A stretch of 64,000 nt of DNA from Clostridium intestinale DSM 6191 (lineage in GTDB: Bacteria; Bacillota; Clostridia; Clostridiales; Clostridiaceae), in the NCBI RefSeq assembly GCF_900130055.1, contig NZ_FQXU01000003.1:213627-277626 (forward strand). The letters run 5' to 3'. The notes beneath the pieces are model-generated. The model searched no databases. It had not been told where the DNA came from and was given only the letters and a program-made list of their open reading frames with translations. Of this stretch, positions 9,849 to 18,394 are shown one piece after another. Position 1 is the first letter of the stretch; each line of letters opens with the position of its first letter. The position numbers and the translations under genes are program-made.

Positions 9849-9878
9849 TTGCATTTTATACCTAAAAGTGTTTATTAT
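9849..9878 (+). promoter_or_regulatory. Candidate sigma-A promoter for rsgA-rpe-thiN
   Basis: TTGCAT at 9849-9854 is followed after 18 bases by TATTAT at 9873-9878, 30 bases before the rsgA start. The match is moderate, in a very A/T-rich region. Confidence 0.4.
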
Positions 9879-9908
9879 AAGTATGTAAATAAAAATTTTG
9901 GAGGATAT

Positions 9909-10778
9909 ATGAAGGGAATTATTATTAAAGGTATTGGCGGTTTTTATTATATAAAAACTAATGAAGGGACATTTGAGTGTAAGGCTAGAGGTATATTCCG
10001 TCATAAGGAACAAAAGCCGATGGTAGGGGATTGGGTAGAAATTGAGGTTAATAACGAAGAAGGGGTAATAGAAAAGATTTATGATAGAACTTCTGAGTTA
10101 ACTAGACCAACAGTTGCAAATGTTACTCAAGCTTTTGTGGTTTTTGCTATAAAGAATCCAGATTTAAATTTTGATTTACTTAACAAGTTTTTATTGTTAT
10201 GTGAGTATAATTCAATAAAAGCTGTGGTTTGTTTAAATAAAGGTGATTTAATATCTGCAGAAGAGAAAGAAGTTTTAAAAGATAAAATTAATAATATTGG
10301 TTATGAAGTTATATTTATTAAGGCTAAGTTTAAAGAAGGAATAGATGAATTAAAAGAAAAATTAAATGACAATGTTACTGTTCTTTGTGGTCCTTCTGGA
10401 GCAGGAAAGTCAACTTTAATAAATGTTTTAGGTAAAAGAAAGCTAATGGAAACTGGTGAAGTTAGCGAAAAAATAGGTAGAGGAAAACATACTACAAGAC
10501 ATAGTGAGCTTTTAGAGGCAGCAGAAGGTTTTATTGTTGATACACCGGGATTTTCAACCTTAGATATATCTTTTATAGAAAGAGATCAGTTAAAATATTA
10601 TTTTCCTGAGTTTAATGAATATAACGATGGATGTAAGTTTACAGGATGTGTTCATCATAAGGAACCAGGATGTCTTGTTAAAGGAGCCCTTGAGGAAGGT
10701 CATATTAATAAATCAAGATATGATTTTTATATAAAAACTTTAGAAGAAGTAACAAACGGGAGGAAAAATAAATGGTAA
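9909..10778 (+). CDS. rsgA: Ribosome small-subunit GTPase RsgA
   Basis: RsgA is a GTPase that helps mature the 30S subunit. It has an N-terminal OB-fold, then a circularly permuted GTPase domain in which the NKGD specificity motif comes before the P-loop GPSGAGKS (about 161-168) and DTPGFST. The C-terminal zinc knuckle has Cys242, Cys247, His249 and Cys255. ATG 9909 follows GGAGG at 9900-9904. The frame is open further upstream to 9849, but that part has no ribosome site and would add an unusual extension. It has 289 residues. prkC-rsgA-rpe-thiN order is conserved in Firmicutes. Confidence 0.95.
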   Translation: MKGIIIKGIGGFYYIKTNEGTFECKARGIFRHKEQKPMVGDWVEIEVNNEEGVIEKIYDRTSELTRPTVANVTQAFVVFAIKNPDLNFDLLNKFLLLCEYNSIKAVVCLNKGDLISAEEKEVLKDKINNIGYEVIFIKAKFKEGIDELKEKLNDNVTVLCGPSGAGKSTLINVLGKRKLMETGEVSEKIGRGKHTTRHSELLEAAEGFIVDTPGFSTLDISFIERDQLKYYFPEFNEYNDGCKFTGCVHHKEPGCLVKGALEEGHINKSRYDFYIKTLEEVTNGRKNKW

Positions 10779-11425
10779 AAATAGCACCATCAATATTATC
10801 AGCAGATTTCGCAAAACTTGGAGAGGATATAGTAGCTATAGATAAAGCTGGAGCAGATTTTATACATATAGATGTAATGGATGGAAACTATGTTCCTAAC
10901 ATAAGCATTGGATTACCTGTAATAAAATCAATAAGAAAATATACAGAAAAAACTTTTGATGTACATTTAATGATTGAGGAACCAGGTAGATTTATAGATG
11001 ATTTTATAGCTGTAGGAGCAGATCTGATTACAGTACATTATGAAGCAGATAGACATGTAGATAGAACTATTCAATATATAAAAAGTAAGGGAATAAAAGC
11101 AGGGATTGTTTTAAATCCAGGCACTCCAGTAAGCATGATAAAGGATCTTATTCCAGCTTTAGATATGGTACTTATAATGTCAGTAAATCCAGGCTTTGGA
11201 GGACAAAAATTTATAGAGTATTCTTTAAATAAAATTGCTGAAGTTAAGGAATTAAGTGAAAAGTACAACAAAGACCTACTTATACAGGTTGATGGAGGAA
11301 TTGACGCCTCTAATATAAAGAAGGTAGTAGATGCAGGGGCAAATGTTATAGTTGCAGGTTCAGCTGTATTTAAGGATGGAAAAGTTGAAGAAAATATAGC
11401 AGCACTTAGAAAGAGTTTAGAGTAA
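10772..11425 (+). CDS. rpe: Ribulose-phosphate 3-epimerase
   Basis: This pentose phosphate enzyme interconverts ribulose 5-phosphate and xylulose 5-phosphate. The 217-residue TIM barrel shows [14 protein letters not shown] near the N-terminus, [12 protein letters not shown] with metal and catalytic residues, and [13 protein letters not shown]. Its start overlaps the end of rsgA by 7 bases, and GGGAGGAA at 10759-10766 is the ribosome site. It is followed by thiN with a 1-base overlap, so the three are co-translated. Confidence 0.97.
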   Translation: MVKIAPSILSADFAKLGEDIVAIDKAGADFIHIDVMDGNYVPNISIGLPVIKSIRKYTEKTFDVHLMIEEPGRFIDDFIAVGADLITVHYEADRHVDRTIQYIKSKGIKAGIVLNPGTPVSMIKDLIPALDMVLIMSVNPGFGGQKFIEYSLNKIAEVKELSEKYNKDLLIQVDGGIDASNIKKVVDAGANVIVAGSAVFKDGKVEENIAALRKSLE

Positions 11426-12060
11426 TGAAAATTTTAATTGTCTCTGGAGGTAAAGCACCTTCTAGGGAACTTTTGATGGAACAAGTTGTAACCTCATCTT
11501 TAATTCTAGGCGCAGATAGAGGCTGCCAAGTTTTAATAGAAAATGGAATCTTTCCAAACTATATTATGGGAGATTTTGATTCTATAGATAAGGAAGTTTA
11601 TAAAAAGTTAAGAGATTTAAAGATTGAGATGTTTGAATTTAATCCTGAGAAAGATTTTACAGATAGTGAACTTGCTTTTGAAAAAGCTATTGAACTTGGA
11701 GCTACAGAAATTGTGCTTTTAGGATTCACAGGAACTAGATTAGATCATGTTTTAGCTAATTTAGGACTTTTAGATAAAGCTTTAGCTTTAGGGATTAAAT
11801 GTGAAATCCTAGATGATAATAATAGAATATTTCTAGTAGATAAGGATACCATATTAAAAGGAAAAAAAGGACAAACCATTTCTTTTAATTTCTATAATAC
11901 CGTGGTGGAAAAATTTAATATTAGAGGAGCGAAATATCCTTTAGTTGATTATAGATTTGATGGATTTACTGGAAGAACTGTATCTAACGAGTTTATAGAT
12001 GGGGATATATCCATAACATTTAAAAGTGGAAAAGTTTTAGTTTTTTATACAAATGATTAG
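11425..12060 (+). CDS. thiN: Thiamine pyrophosphokinase
   Basis: This enzyme makes thiamine diphosphate from thiamine and ATP. The 211-residue protein has the family motifs GDFDSI, DFTDSELA and GFTGTRLDH, which bind ATP, magnesium and thiamine. The stop of rpe and the start of thiN share a base (TAATG), with GGAG-type sequence inside the end of rpe. There is no thiamine riboswitch in front of it, consistent with its role in salvage within this operon. Confidence 0.95.
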   Translation: MKILIVSGGKAPSRELLMEQVVTSSLILGADRGCQVLIENGIFPNYIMGDFDSIDKEVYKKLRDLKIEMFEFNPEKDFTDSELAFEKAIELGATEIVLLGFTGTRLDHVLANLGLLDKALALGIKCEILDDNNRIFLVDKDTILKGKKGQTISFNFYNTVVEKFNIRGAKYPLVDYRFDGFTGRTVSNEFIDGDISITFKSGKVLVFYTND

Positions 12061-12121
12061 TAACCAATTTACCTAAACTTTCATATAATAAAACAGGAAG
12101 CTATTATATATGGGAGGAAAA

Positions 12122-12193
12122 ATGAAAATAGTTGCAATAAAATTACCTAAGTTTGTATCAAAAATAATAAGAATTTTCTATAGAAAAAAATAA
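12122..12193 (+). CDS. spoVM: SpoVM, spore coat-anchoring micropeptide
   Basis: This 23-codon gene is very short. GGGAGGAAAA at 12112-12121 places a strong ribosome site before ATG 12122, and TAA is at 12191-12193. The peptide has an IKLPKF segment with a proline followed by an amphipathic, basic helix, the pattern of SpoVM (26 residues in B. subtilis). SpoVM recognises the curved forespore membrane and anchors SpoIVA during coat assembly. Position is decisive support: in B. subtilis spoVM also sits between thiN (yloS) and rpmB. CATATAAT at 12082-12089 could be a sigma-E-type -10, but I see no convincing -35. Confidence 0.88.
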   Translation: MKIVAIKLPKFVSKIIRIFYRKK

Positions 12194-12203
12194 TAAACTA
12201 CAT

Positions 12204-12231
12204 AAGACCCTTAGGGGTCTTTTCTTTTTTT
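12204..12231 (+). terminator. Terminator after spoVM
   Basis: A 7-bp stem (12204-12210 with 12215-12221) with loop TTAG is followed by a T-rich run to 12231. It ends the rsgA-spoVM unit. Confidence 0.8.
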
Positions 12232-12235
12232 ATTT

Positions 12236-12268
12236 AGAGAAAAAGAAAAAAGCGTCTTTAGACGCTTT
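12236..12268 (-). terminator. Terminator of rpmB (minus strand)
   Basis: An 8-bp stem (12249-12256 with 12261-12268), loop TTTA on the + strand. The A-rich flank 12236-12250 becomes the T-run when read on the minus strand, placing it just after the rpmB stop. Confidence 0.8.
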
Positions 12269-12274
12269 GTAAGG

Positions 12275-12466
12275 CTATATAGCTCTTTGAACTTTTCCTG
12301 ATCTTAGGCATCTAGTGCATACATGAACAGTTTTAGGAGTTCCGTTAACTATAGCTTTAACTTTCTTTATGTTTGGAGCCCATGTTCTCTTAGAAGCTCT
12401 ATGAGAATGGCTATATTGCGCTCCAGCAATTACACCTTTATTGCAAACTTCACATTTTCTTGACAT
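12275..12466 (-). CDS. rpmB: 50S ribosomal protein L28
   Basis: The 63-residue basic protein begins MSRKCEVC and contains the L28 sequence SHSHRASKRTW. CEVC near the start and CTRC near the end form a zinc-ribbon-type pair, so this is the zinc-binding (C+) form. GGAGGTG lies 7 bases before the start on the minus strand. It is inverted relative to its neighbours, as in B. subtilis, and has its own promoter and terminator. Confidence 0.97.
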   Translation of the reverse strand: MSRKCEVCNKGVIAGAQYSHSHRASKRTWAPNIKKVKAIVNGTPKTVHVCTRCLRSGKVQRAI

Positions 12467-12517
12467 ACGAAAGCACCTCCTTGCTTTATGAAGATAGGCT
12501 TTAAATAAGACCTTATT

Positions 12518-12547
12518 ATTCTAACATATTATGTATAAATTATGCAA
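12518..12547 (-). promoter_or_regulatory. Sigma-A promoter of rpmB (minus strand)
   Basis: Read on the minus strand, TTGCAT (12547-12542) is followed after 18 bases by TAGAAT (12523-12518), with a TGT extended -10 just before it. It lies about 50 bases before the rpmB start. Confidence 0.6.
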
Positions 12548-12595
12548 GTAAAATATATAATTAAATGAAGAGATAAAAGCTAGAAAATGAAAATC

Positions 12596-12624
12596 TTGAA
12601 TATTGCTATCAATTAATATAGAAT
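12596..12624 (+). promoter_or_regulatory. Candidate sigma-A promoter for the asp23-like/fakA-like pair
   Basis: TTGAAT at 12596-12601 is followed after 17 bases by TAGAAT at 12619-12624. It is 34 bases before the asp23-like start and divergent from the rpmB promoter. Confidence 0.55.
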
Positions 12625-12658
12625 AGATTATATGGATAAAGATTTAGGAGGAATTACC

Positions 12659-13006
12659 ATGTTAGGATTAATCAATAATAATGGGAATGTGACTTACTCT
12701 GAAGAAGTAATCTCAAAGATAGTAGGTCTTTCAACTATGGAATGTTATGGTGTAGTAGGAATGGTTTCCAAGAATGCTACAGAAGGACTATGGGAATTAA
12801 TAAGAATAGAGAATTTAAGCAAGGGTGTTAAAATAGCTTTTAAAGAAGAAAAACTTAACATAGAAGTTTTTGTTATGATAGAATATGGAACTAATATATC
12901 TACTATATCAAATAACATAATCCAAAAAATTAAATATAATGTTGAAAACTATACAGGATTAAAGGTTTCTTCTATTACTGTTAACGTTCAAGCAGTTAGA
13001 GTCTAG
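12659..13006 (+). CDS. Asp23/Gls24 family envelope-stress protein (YloU-like)
   Basis: The 115-residue protein matches the DUF322/Asp23 family: SEEVISKIVGLSTMECYGVVGM near the start and a C-terminal NVQAVRV-like strand. Members are membrane-associated proteins linked to cell-envelope stress, and their molecular role is not settled. ATG 12659 follows AGGAGG at 12646-12651; an earlier ATG at 12632 lies before that site. It precedes the fakA-like gene by 14 bases, the same pair as yloU-yloV in B. subtilis. Confidence 0.9.
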   Translation: MLGLINNNGNVTYSEEVISKIVGLSTMECYGVVGMVSKNATEGLWELIRIENLSKGVKIAFKEEKLNIEVFVMIEYGTNISTISNNIIQKIKYNVENYTGLKVSSITVNVQAVRV

Positions 13007-13020
13007 GAGGTAAAGTTACA

Positions 13021-14655
13021 ATGAAGTACACTAAGATTAATGGGCAGCAATTTTACAATATGGTTGTAAATGCAAGTAATAAACTAGAAGAGCAAAGTGA
13101 ATATGTAAATTCACTTAATGTATTCCCAGTTCCAGATGGAGACACAGGAACTAATATGTCAATGACTTTTAAAGCTGCCGTAAAGGAAATAGAAAATATA
13201 AATTCAACCAATATAGGCGAAGTATCAAAAAAGTTAGCTAAAGGAGCTCTTATGGGAGCTAGAGGTAACTCAGGAGTAATTCTTTCACAAATCCTTAGAG
13301 GTATATCTAGAGGATTAGAAGGAAAGGAAGAAGTAACTTCAAAAGAAATTTCATTAGCTATTCAAGAAGGTGCTAAATCAGCTTATAAGGCTGTAATGAA
13401 GCCAACAGAGGGAACTATATTAACTATTATAAGAACAGCTGGAGAAGCTGCAGTTTCTAATACTAATGTAGATATAACTGCACTTATGAAAGATGTATGT
13501 AAAGAATCAGAAGATATGTTAAATAAAACTCCTGATATGTTACCAGCTTTAAAACAAGCAAAAGTTGTTGACTCAGGTGGTATGGGATTGTTAATAATCC
13601 TAAAGGGAATGTATCAAGCTATTGATGAAAACATAGAAGCTAAAATAGGAAATGTAACTAAAGTTCAAGCTGGAGAAGTTAAAAGAGCACAAGAACTAGT
13701 AGATCAAGACATCAAGTTTGGATACTGTACTGAATTTATAGTATTAGGTGATGGCTCAAAAGCGAAACAGTTACAAGATAAGATAACTTCTTTAGGTGAT
13801 TCAATGATAGTTGTTGGAGATGAAGATGTTATAAAGGTTCATATACACTCAAACGATCCAGGAGCTGTTTTATCACATGCAGTTCAATTTGGAGAATTAT
13901 CTAAGATTAAAATAGATAATATGAGAGAAGAACATAGAGCTTTATTAACAGAAGGATATCAGCCTACAGAGATAGCTGTTGAGGAAGAAGCTGAAAAGAA
14001 AAAATATGGTTTTATTTCAGTAGCTATGGGAAGTGGAATTAGTGATATTTTTAAGGATTTAGGTGTTGATTATATTATTGAAGGTGGTCAAACAATGAAT
14101 CCATCAACTCAAGATATGATTGAAGCTATAGAAAAGATAAATGCTGATCATATATTCATATTGCCAAACAATAAGAATATACAAATGGCAGCTACACAAG
14201 CAGCTGAAATATCAGAAAAAGATGTAAGGGTTATCCCAACTAAAACTATACCTCAAGGTATTACTGCTATAACAATGTTTAATCCAGATGGAGAGGTTGA
14301 ATCAAATGTAGATTCTATGAATGATTCACTTAGCGCAGTTAAGTCTGCATCTGTAACCTACGCTGTAAGAGATACAGAGATGGATGGAATAGAAATTAAA
14401 GAAGGTAATATATTAGGATTAGTTGAAGGCAAGATCAATGAAGTTGGAGCTGAGGTAACTTCTGTAACGAAGAATGTTATAGATAACATCGTTGATGAAG
14501 ATTCGGAACTTATAACTGTTTTTTATGGTGAAGATGTTAAGGACGAGGATGCAGAGAAATTTGCAGCTGAGTTAGAAGCTAAATATGAAGATTTAGATGT
14601 TCAATGTTATAAAGGAAGTCAGCCTTTATACTATTATATAATTTCTGTTGAGTAA
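13021..14655 (+). CDS. fakA: DAK2-domain protein, fatty acid kinase FakA-like (YloV)
   Basis: FakA phosphorylates fatty acids presented by FakB, feeding exogenous fatty acids into phospholipid synthesis through PlsX/PlsY. The N-terminal DAK2/DhaL domain shows NVFPVPDGDTGTNM, whose aspartates bind ATP-magnesium, and GARGNSGVILSQILRG. A middle domain and a C-terminal EDD-like domain (AMGSGISDIFKDLG) follow. The 544-residue length is normal. No fakB lies nearby, so the assignment rests on domain order and on pairing with the Asp23-like gene. AGGAGG at 13005-13010 is its ribosome site. Confidence 0.88.
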   Translation: MKYTKINGQQFYNMVVNASNKLEEQSEYVNSLNVFPVPDGDTGTNMSMTFKAAVKEIENINSTNIGEVSKKLAKGALMGARGNSGVILSQILRGISRGLEGKEEVTSKEISLAIQEGAKSAYKAVMKPTEGTILTIIRTAGEAAVSNTNVDITALMKDVCKESEDMLNKTPDMLPALKQAKVVDSGGMGLLIILKGMYQAIDENIEAKIGNVTKVQAGEVKRAQELVDQDIKFGYCTEFIVLGDGSKAKQLQDKITSLGDSMIVVGDEDVIKVHIHSNDPGAVLSHAVQFGELSKIKIDNMREEHRALLTEGYQPTEIAVEEEAEKKKYGFISVAMGSGISDIFKDLGVDYIIEGGQTMNPSTQDMIEAIEKINADHIFILPNNKNIQMAATQAAEISEKDVRVIPTKTIPQGITAITMFNPDGEVESNVDSMNDSLSAVKSASVTYAVRDTEMDGIEIKEGNILGLVEGKINEVGAEVTSVTKNVIDNIVDEDSELITVFYGEDVKDEDAEKFAAELEAKYEDLDVQCYKGSQPLYYYIISVE

Positions 14656-14679
14656 AAAAGCGACTTTAGTCGCTTTTTT
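14654..14679 (+). terminator. Terminator after fakA
   Basis: An 11-bp stem (14654-14664 with 14669-14679) with loop TTTA starts within the stop codon of fakA. A-rich and T-rich outer arms make it potentially bidirectional. Confidence 0.85.
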
Positions 14680-14700
14680 CTTTGTAAAGTGGAGGTAAAA

Positions 14701-16734
14701 ATGAATTTATATAGTGAAATCTCTTCTTTAAAGGGTGTTGGGCCTAAATTAAAGGAAAAACTAAATAAATGTGGTGTCTATACACTTCTAGATTTGCTTT
14801 TATATTTTCCTAGAGATTATGAATTCATAAATGGTAATAGTAAATATGAAGAGATTGATGAAAAAGAAAAACAGCTTTTAACATGTAAGGTTGTAGCTTT
14901 TAAAAGTGATTATATGTCTAAAAGCAGAAAAAGAATGACAACTATAGAGTTTAGTTATAATGATATAAAAATTACTGGGATATGGTTTAATCAACCCTAT
15001 ATAAAAAAGAACTTTATGCTTGGAAACTCATATAATCTTATGGGAAGATATAAAAAGGTAAATGGGGGCCTTGAGACAATAAATCCTATAATAACTCCTG
15101 TAGAAGCTCTAAAGGCTGAAATAATACCTGTATATCCCTTAAAAGGTGATCTTAATAATAAAGTTATAATAAAACTTATAAGTGAAATATTTAAATCTAT
15201 TGATATTAAGGAAAATTTACCTTTAGAGATTATTTCAAAATATAAGCTAGAATCCTTAGATTTTAGTATTAGAAATATACATTTTCCTAATGATAAAGAG
15301 GATTTAAGAAAATCAATAATAAGGCTTAAGTTTCAAGAACTTTTCACTTATTCCTTAAAGCTTATGATGCTTAAATATCATCTGAAAAAATCTTCTAAAG
15401 GAATTGAGTTTAAAATGTCAGAGGAACTAGCTCATTTAAAGGAGTCTTTACCATATAGCTTAACTAATGCACAAAGTAAGGTTATAAGAGAGGTTTTATT
15501 AGATCAGAAAAAGCCATCACCTATGAATAGGTTAATCCAAGGAGATGTAGGTAGTGGAAAAACCATAGTATCTTTAATTGCCATGTTTAATGTTTATAGA
15601 AATGGCTATCAGGTTGTGTTAATGGCGCCAACAGAAATACTTGCAAAACAGCATTATGTTGAAGCAACGAAGCTCTTTAAAGATTTTGATGTTGAAATAG
15701 AGCTATTAACAGGAAGCACACCAAATAAAGAGAAGCTTAGAATAAAGGAAAAAATAAAAGAAGATAAACCTATTATGGTTATAGGAACTCACGCCTTAAT
15801 ACAAGATGATGTTGAGTTTAGTAATCTTGGGTTTATAGTTACAGATGAACAGCACAGGTTTGGGGTAGAGCAAAGAAGTAGGCTTATAAATAAGGGACAG
15901 GAAGTTGATTGTTTAGTTATGAGTGCAACTCCTATACCAAGAACTATTGCATTATATTTATATTCAGATTTAGAGATTTCTATAATAGATGAGCTTCCTC
16001 CAGGAAGAAAAGCTATAGAAACAAAATTTTTCTCCGATAATAATAGAATGCTTGCCTATAATAGAGTTAGAGAAGAAATATTAAAGGGGCGTCAGTGTTA
16101 TGTTGTATGTCCTCTTATAGATGAAAATGATGAAATTAAGTTAAATTCTGTTGAAAAGGTATATAATGAACTGGCAAGTGACATATTTAAGGACATTAAA
16201 GTCCAAATGCTTCATGGAAAGATGACTTCAAAAGAAAAAGAGGATATAATTCAAGATTTTAAAAACAATGAAACTAAGATAATTGTATCAACAACAGTAA
16301 TTGAAGTTGGAGTAAATGTACCTAATGCTTCGATAATGATAATAGAAAATTCAGAGCGATTTGGATTAGCACAGCTTCATCAGCTTAGGGGTAGAGTAGG
16401 AAGAGGAGAATATCAATCCTATTGTTTTCTTATAGGAAAAGCCAATAATCCTGTTACTAAAAAAAGAATGGAAATAATGGTTAAAAGTAATGATGGTTTT
16501 TATATATCCGAGCAGGACCTTAAAATAAGAGGAACTGGAGAGATGTTTGGAGTTAGGCAAAGTGGTGAAGATGGTTTAGTTCTTGCTAATATAGTTGAGG
16601 ATATGGATATTCTTAAATATGCTAATATGGAAGCAAAAAAAGCAGTTCTTTCTACAGAACCTGAATATACAAATTTATGTAACGAAATTCTTAAAAATTT
16701 GAAAAGAAGTTCTAAATACATTTGTTTTAATTAA
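14701..16734 (+). CDS. recG: ATP-dependent DNA helicase RecG
   Basis: RecG drives branch migration and fork reversal in DNA repair. It has an N-terminal wedge domain beginning with a helix-hairpin-helix-like LKGVGPKLKEKL, Walker A GDVGSGKT (about 281-288), DEQHRFG (about 382-388), MSATPIPRT, and the C-terminal QLRGRVGRG motif. It has 677 residues. ATG 14701 follows GGAGG at 14691-14695; the in-frame GTG at 14689 overlaps that site and is rejected. No terminator is evident between it and rsmD, but a promoter is. Confidence 0.96.
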   Translation: MNLYSEISSLKGVGPKLKEKLNKCGVYTLLDLLLYFPRDYEFINGNSKYEEIDEKEKQLLTCKVVAFKSDYMSKSRKRMTTIEFSYNDIKITGIWFNQPYIKKNFMLGNSYNLMGRYKKVNGGLETINPIITPVEALKAEIIPVYPLKGDLNNKVIIKLISEIFKSIDIKENLPLEIISKYKLESLDFSIRNIHFPNDKEDLRKSIIRLKFQELFTYSLKLMMLKYHLKKSSKGIEFKMSEELAHLKESLPYSLTNAQSKVIREVLLDQKKPSPMNRLIQGDVGSGKTIVSLIAMFNVYRNGYQVVLMAPTEILAKQHYVEATKLFKDFDVEIELLTGSTPNKEKLRIKEKIKEDKPIMVIGTHALIQDDVEFSNLGFIVTDEQHRFGVEQRSRLINKGQEVDCLVMSATPIPRTIALYLYSDLEISIIDELPPGRKAIETKFFSDNNRMLAYNRVREEILKGRQCYVVCPLIDENDEIKLNSVEKVYNELASDIFKDIKVQMLHGKMTSKEKEDIIQDFKNNETKIIVSTTVIEVGVNVPNASIMIIENSERFGLAQLHQLRGRVGRGEYQSYCFLIGKANNPVTKKRMEIMVKSNDGFYISEQDLKIRGTGEMFGVRQSGEDGLVLANIVEDMDILKYANMEAKKAVLSTEPEYTNLCNEILKNLKRSSKYICFN

Positions 16735-16740
16735 ATTAAA

Positions 16741-16769
16741 TTGTAGATTATAAAGCTATATGATAAAAT
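16741..16769 (+). promoter_or_regulatory. Candidate sigma-A promoter for rsmD-coaD
   Basis: TTGTAG at 16741-16746 is followed after 17 bases by TAAAAT at 16764-16769 with a TGA extended -10. It is 31 bases before rsmD. Confidence 0.45.
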
Positions 16770-16800
16770 GTTAAGGAAGTAATTAGGAGGAGGTTATTAT

Positions 16801-17358
16801 ATGAGAATTATAGCAGGAAAAAGAAGAGGACATAAATTACTTTCTCCCGCAACAGATGAAACTAGACCAACTTTAGACAGAATTAAGGAAGCTATGTTTA
16901 ATATGATACAAGGTTACATAATTGATGCAACTGTAGTTGATGTATTTGCAGGAACTGGATCCTTAGGATTAGAGTCGGCAAGTAGAGGAGCTAAAGAGGT
17001 GTTTTTAGTAGATAAAAGCCCTGTAACATTTCCTATATTAAAAAAGAATATAGAGAATTTAAGGTTTGAAGATTTTTGTCATGCTTTAAATACTGATGCT
17101 TATTCTGCATTAAATCACTTAGCGGATAAAAAGAAAGTTTTTGATATTATATTTATAGATCCACCTTATTTAAAAGATATGATTCCAAAAGCACTAGAGA
17201 TAGTTAAAGAAAGAAATATGCTAGACGATAATGGTATTGTAGTCACTAAAATAGATACCAGTGAGGAAATCTGTCAAGGCTATAAAGATATAAAACTAAT
17301 AAATGAAAGAAAGTATGGAAATACAACAGTATGTTTCTATAAGTTTGTGGAGGAGTAA
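16801..17358 (+). CDS. rsmD: 16S rRNA (guanine-966-N2)-methyltransferase RsmD
   Basis: The 185-residue Rossmann methyltransferase begins [13 protein letters not shown], contains [19 protein letters not shown] for cofactor binding, and has IDPPY as the catalytic (D/N)PPY motif. It methylates G966 of 16S rRNA during 30S assembly. AGGAGG at 16786-16791 is the ribosome site. coaD starts 1 base after its stop, the usual rsmD-coaD pairing. Confidence 0.96.
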   Translation: MRIIAGKRRGHKLLSPATDETRPTLDRIKEAMFNMIQGYIIDATVVDVFAGTGSLGLESASRGAKEVFLVDKSPVTFPILKKNIENLRFEDFCHALNTDAYSALNHLADKKKVFDIIFIDPPYLKDMIPKALEIVKERNMLDDNGIVVTKIDTSEEICQGYKDIKLINERKYGNTTVCFYKFVEE

Positions 17359-17359
17359 C

Positions 17360-17842
17360 ATGAGAACAGGGGTCTACCCAGGCAGCTTCGACCCTATAAC
17401 CAAAGGACATTTAGACATTATAGAAAGAGGCGCTAAAGTTTTTGATAAGTTAATAGTTGGAGTTTTGGTTAATGTTGAAAAAAAGGGGCTTTTTGATTAT
17501 TCCGAAAGAGTAGAGTTAATTAAGAGAGTAACTAAACATATACCTAATGTTGAAGTGAAATGTTTTGAAGGTTTATTAATAGATTTTATGAAACATGAAA
17601 ATGCACGTGTTATTTTAAAAGGATTAAGAGCAGTTGCTGATTTTGAGTATGAGTTTCAGATGGCTCTTATGAATAATAAACTAGATCCAGAAGTAGAAAC
17701 TGTATTTATGATGACTTCGGGTAAGTATTCATATTTAAGTTCTACAGCTGTAAAACAAGTAGCTAAATTTGGTGGGTGTATTGAAGGATTAGTTCCAGAT
17801 GAAATAATAAAGGATATTTTATTAAAAATTAAAAGGGAGTAG
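17360..17842 (+). CDS. coaD: Phosphopantetheine adenylyltransferase
   Basis: CoaD makes dephospho-CoA from 4'-phosphopantetheine and ATP. The 160-residue protein has the nucleotidyltransferase motif TKGH (15-18) after YPGSFDP, and the C-terminal [13 protein letters not shown] substrate-binding segment. ATG 17360 follows GGAGGAG at 17349-17355. The frame is open upstream to 17303 but overlaps rsmD without a ribosome site. Confidence 0.97.
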   Translation: MRTGVYPGSFDPITKGHLDIIERGAKVFDKLIVGVLVNVEKKGLFDYSERVELIKRVTKHIPNVEVKCFEGLLIDFMKHENARVILKGLRAVADFEYEFQMALMNNKLDPEVETVFMMTSGKYSYLSSTAVKQVAKFGGCIEGLVPDEIIKDILLKIKRE

Positions 17843-17854
17843 GAGAGTGTAAAG

Positions 17855-18394
17855 ATGGAGAAGATGGATGTTAATATTGTTGAATTATTAGAATATCTTC
17901 AAGATATGGTGGAAAATTCTGCAAAAGTGCCTATCACAGGTAAAGTAGTTTTGGATAAAAAAGAAGTTTTAGATGTTATAGAGCAAATAGTTCACTATCT
18001 TCCAGATCAGTTTAAGAAAGCACAATGGGTTGTTAATGAGAGGGAAAGAATATTAGAAGAAGCTGGTAAAGAGCTTGAAGAAGCTAGAAAAGAAACCTCT
18101 GAACTTATGAGAAAAAATGTAGAAAATCATGATTATGTAAGAGAAGCAAAGGTTAAAGCTCAAGAGATTATCGCTCAAGCGCAAAGAGAAGCTAAGTCTA
18201 TAAGACTTGGGGCAAGAGATTATGCAGATGAGCTTTTATGCGACGTAGATAGGCAATTAGAAACAAGAAAAGAAGCCTTAATGAATGCTTTAAAAACATC
18301 CGTAGAAGGCTTTGCTGTGTCCCTTGATACTTCTTTAGATGGTATAGGAACTACTATAAAGGAAAATATAAAAGAACTTAGAACTATGAAATAA
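17855..18394 (+). CDS. Coiled-coil protein of unknown function
   Basis: The 179-residue, highly charged protein has a predicted helical start (about 1-60), then a long heptad-like region rich in Glu, Lys and Ala (about 60-145, including AQEIIAQAQREAKSIRLGARDY), and a helical tail. There is no signal peptide or membrane segment. The middle resembles stalk subunits such as F-type ATPase b or V-type E subunits, and such proteins are sometimes named ATPase, but I see no nucleotide-binding motif. It follows coaD by 12 bases. Its 3' end overlaps the convergent ylbJ by 11 bases. Confidence 0.75.
   Translation: MEKMDVNIVELLEYLQDMVENSAKVPITGKVVLDKKEVLDVIEQIVHYLPDQFKKAQWVVNERERILEEAGKELEEARKETSELMRKNVENHDYVREAKVKAQEIIAQAQREAKSIRLGARDYADELLCDVDRQLETRKEALMNALKTSVEGFAVSLDTSLDGIGTTIKENIKELRTMK

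Noticed and set aside
13021-14655. Dihydroxyacetone kinase
   Set aside because: The DAK2/DhaL domain is shared, but the C-terminal EDD-type region, length and yloU pairing fit the FakA/YloV group instead.
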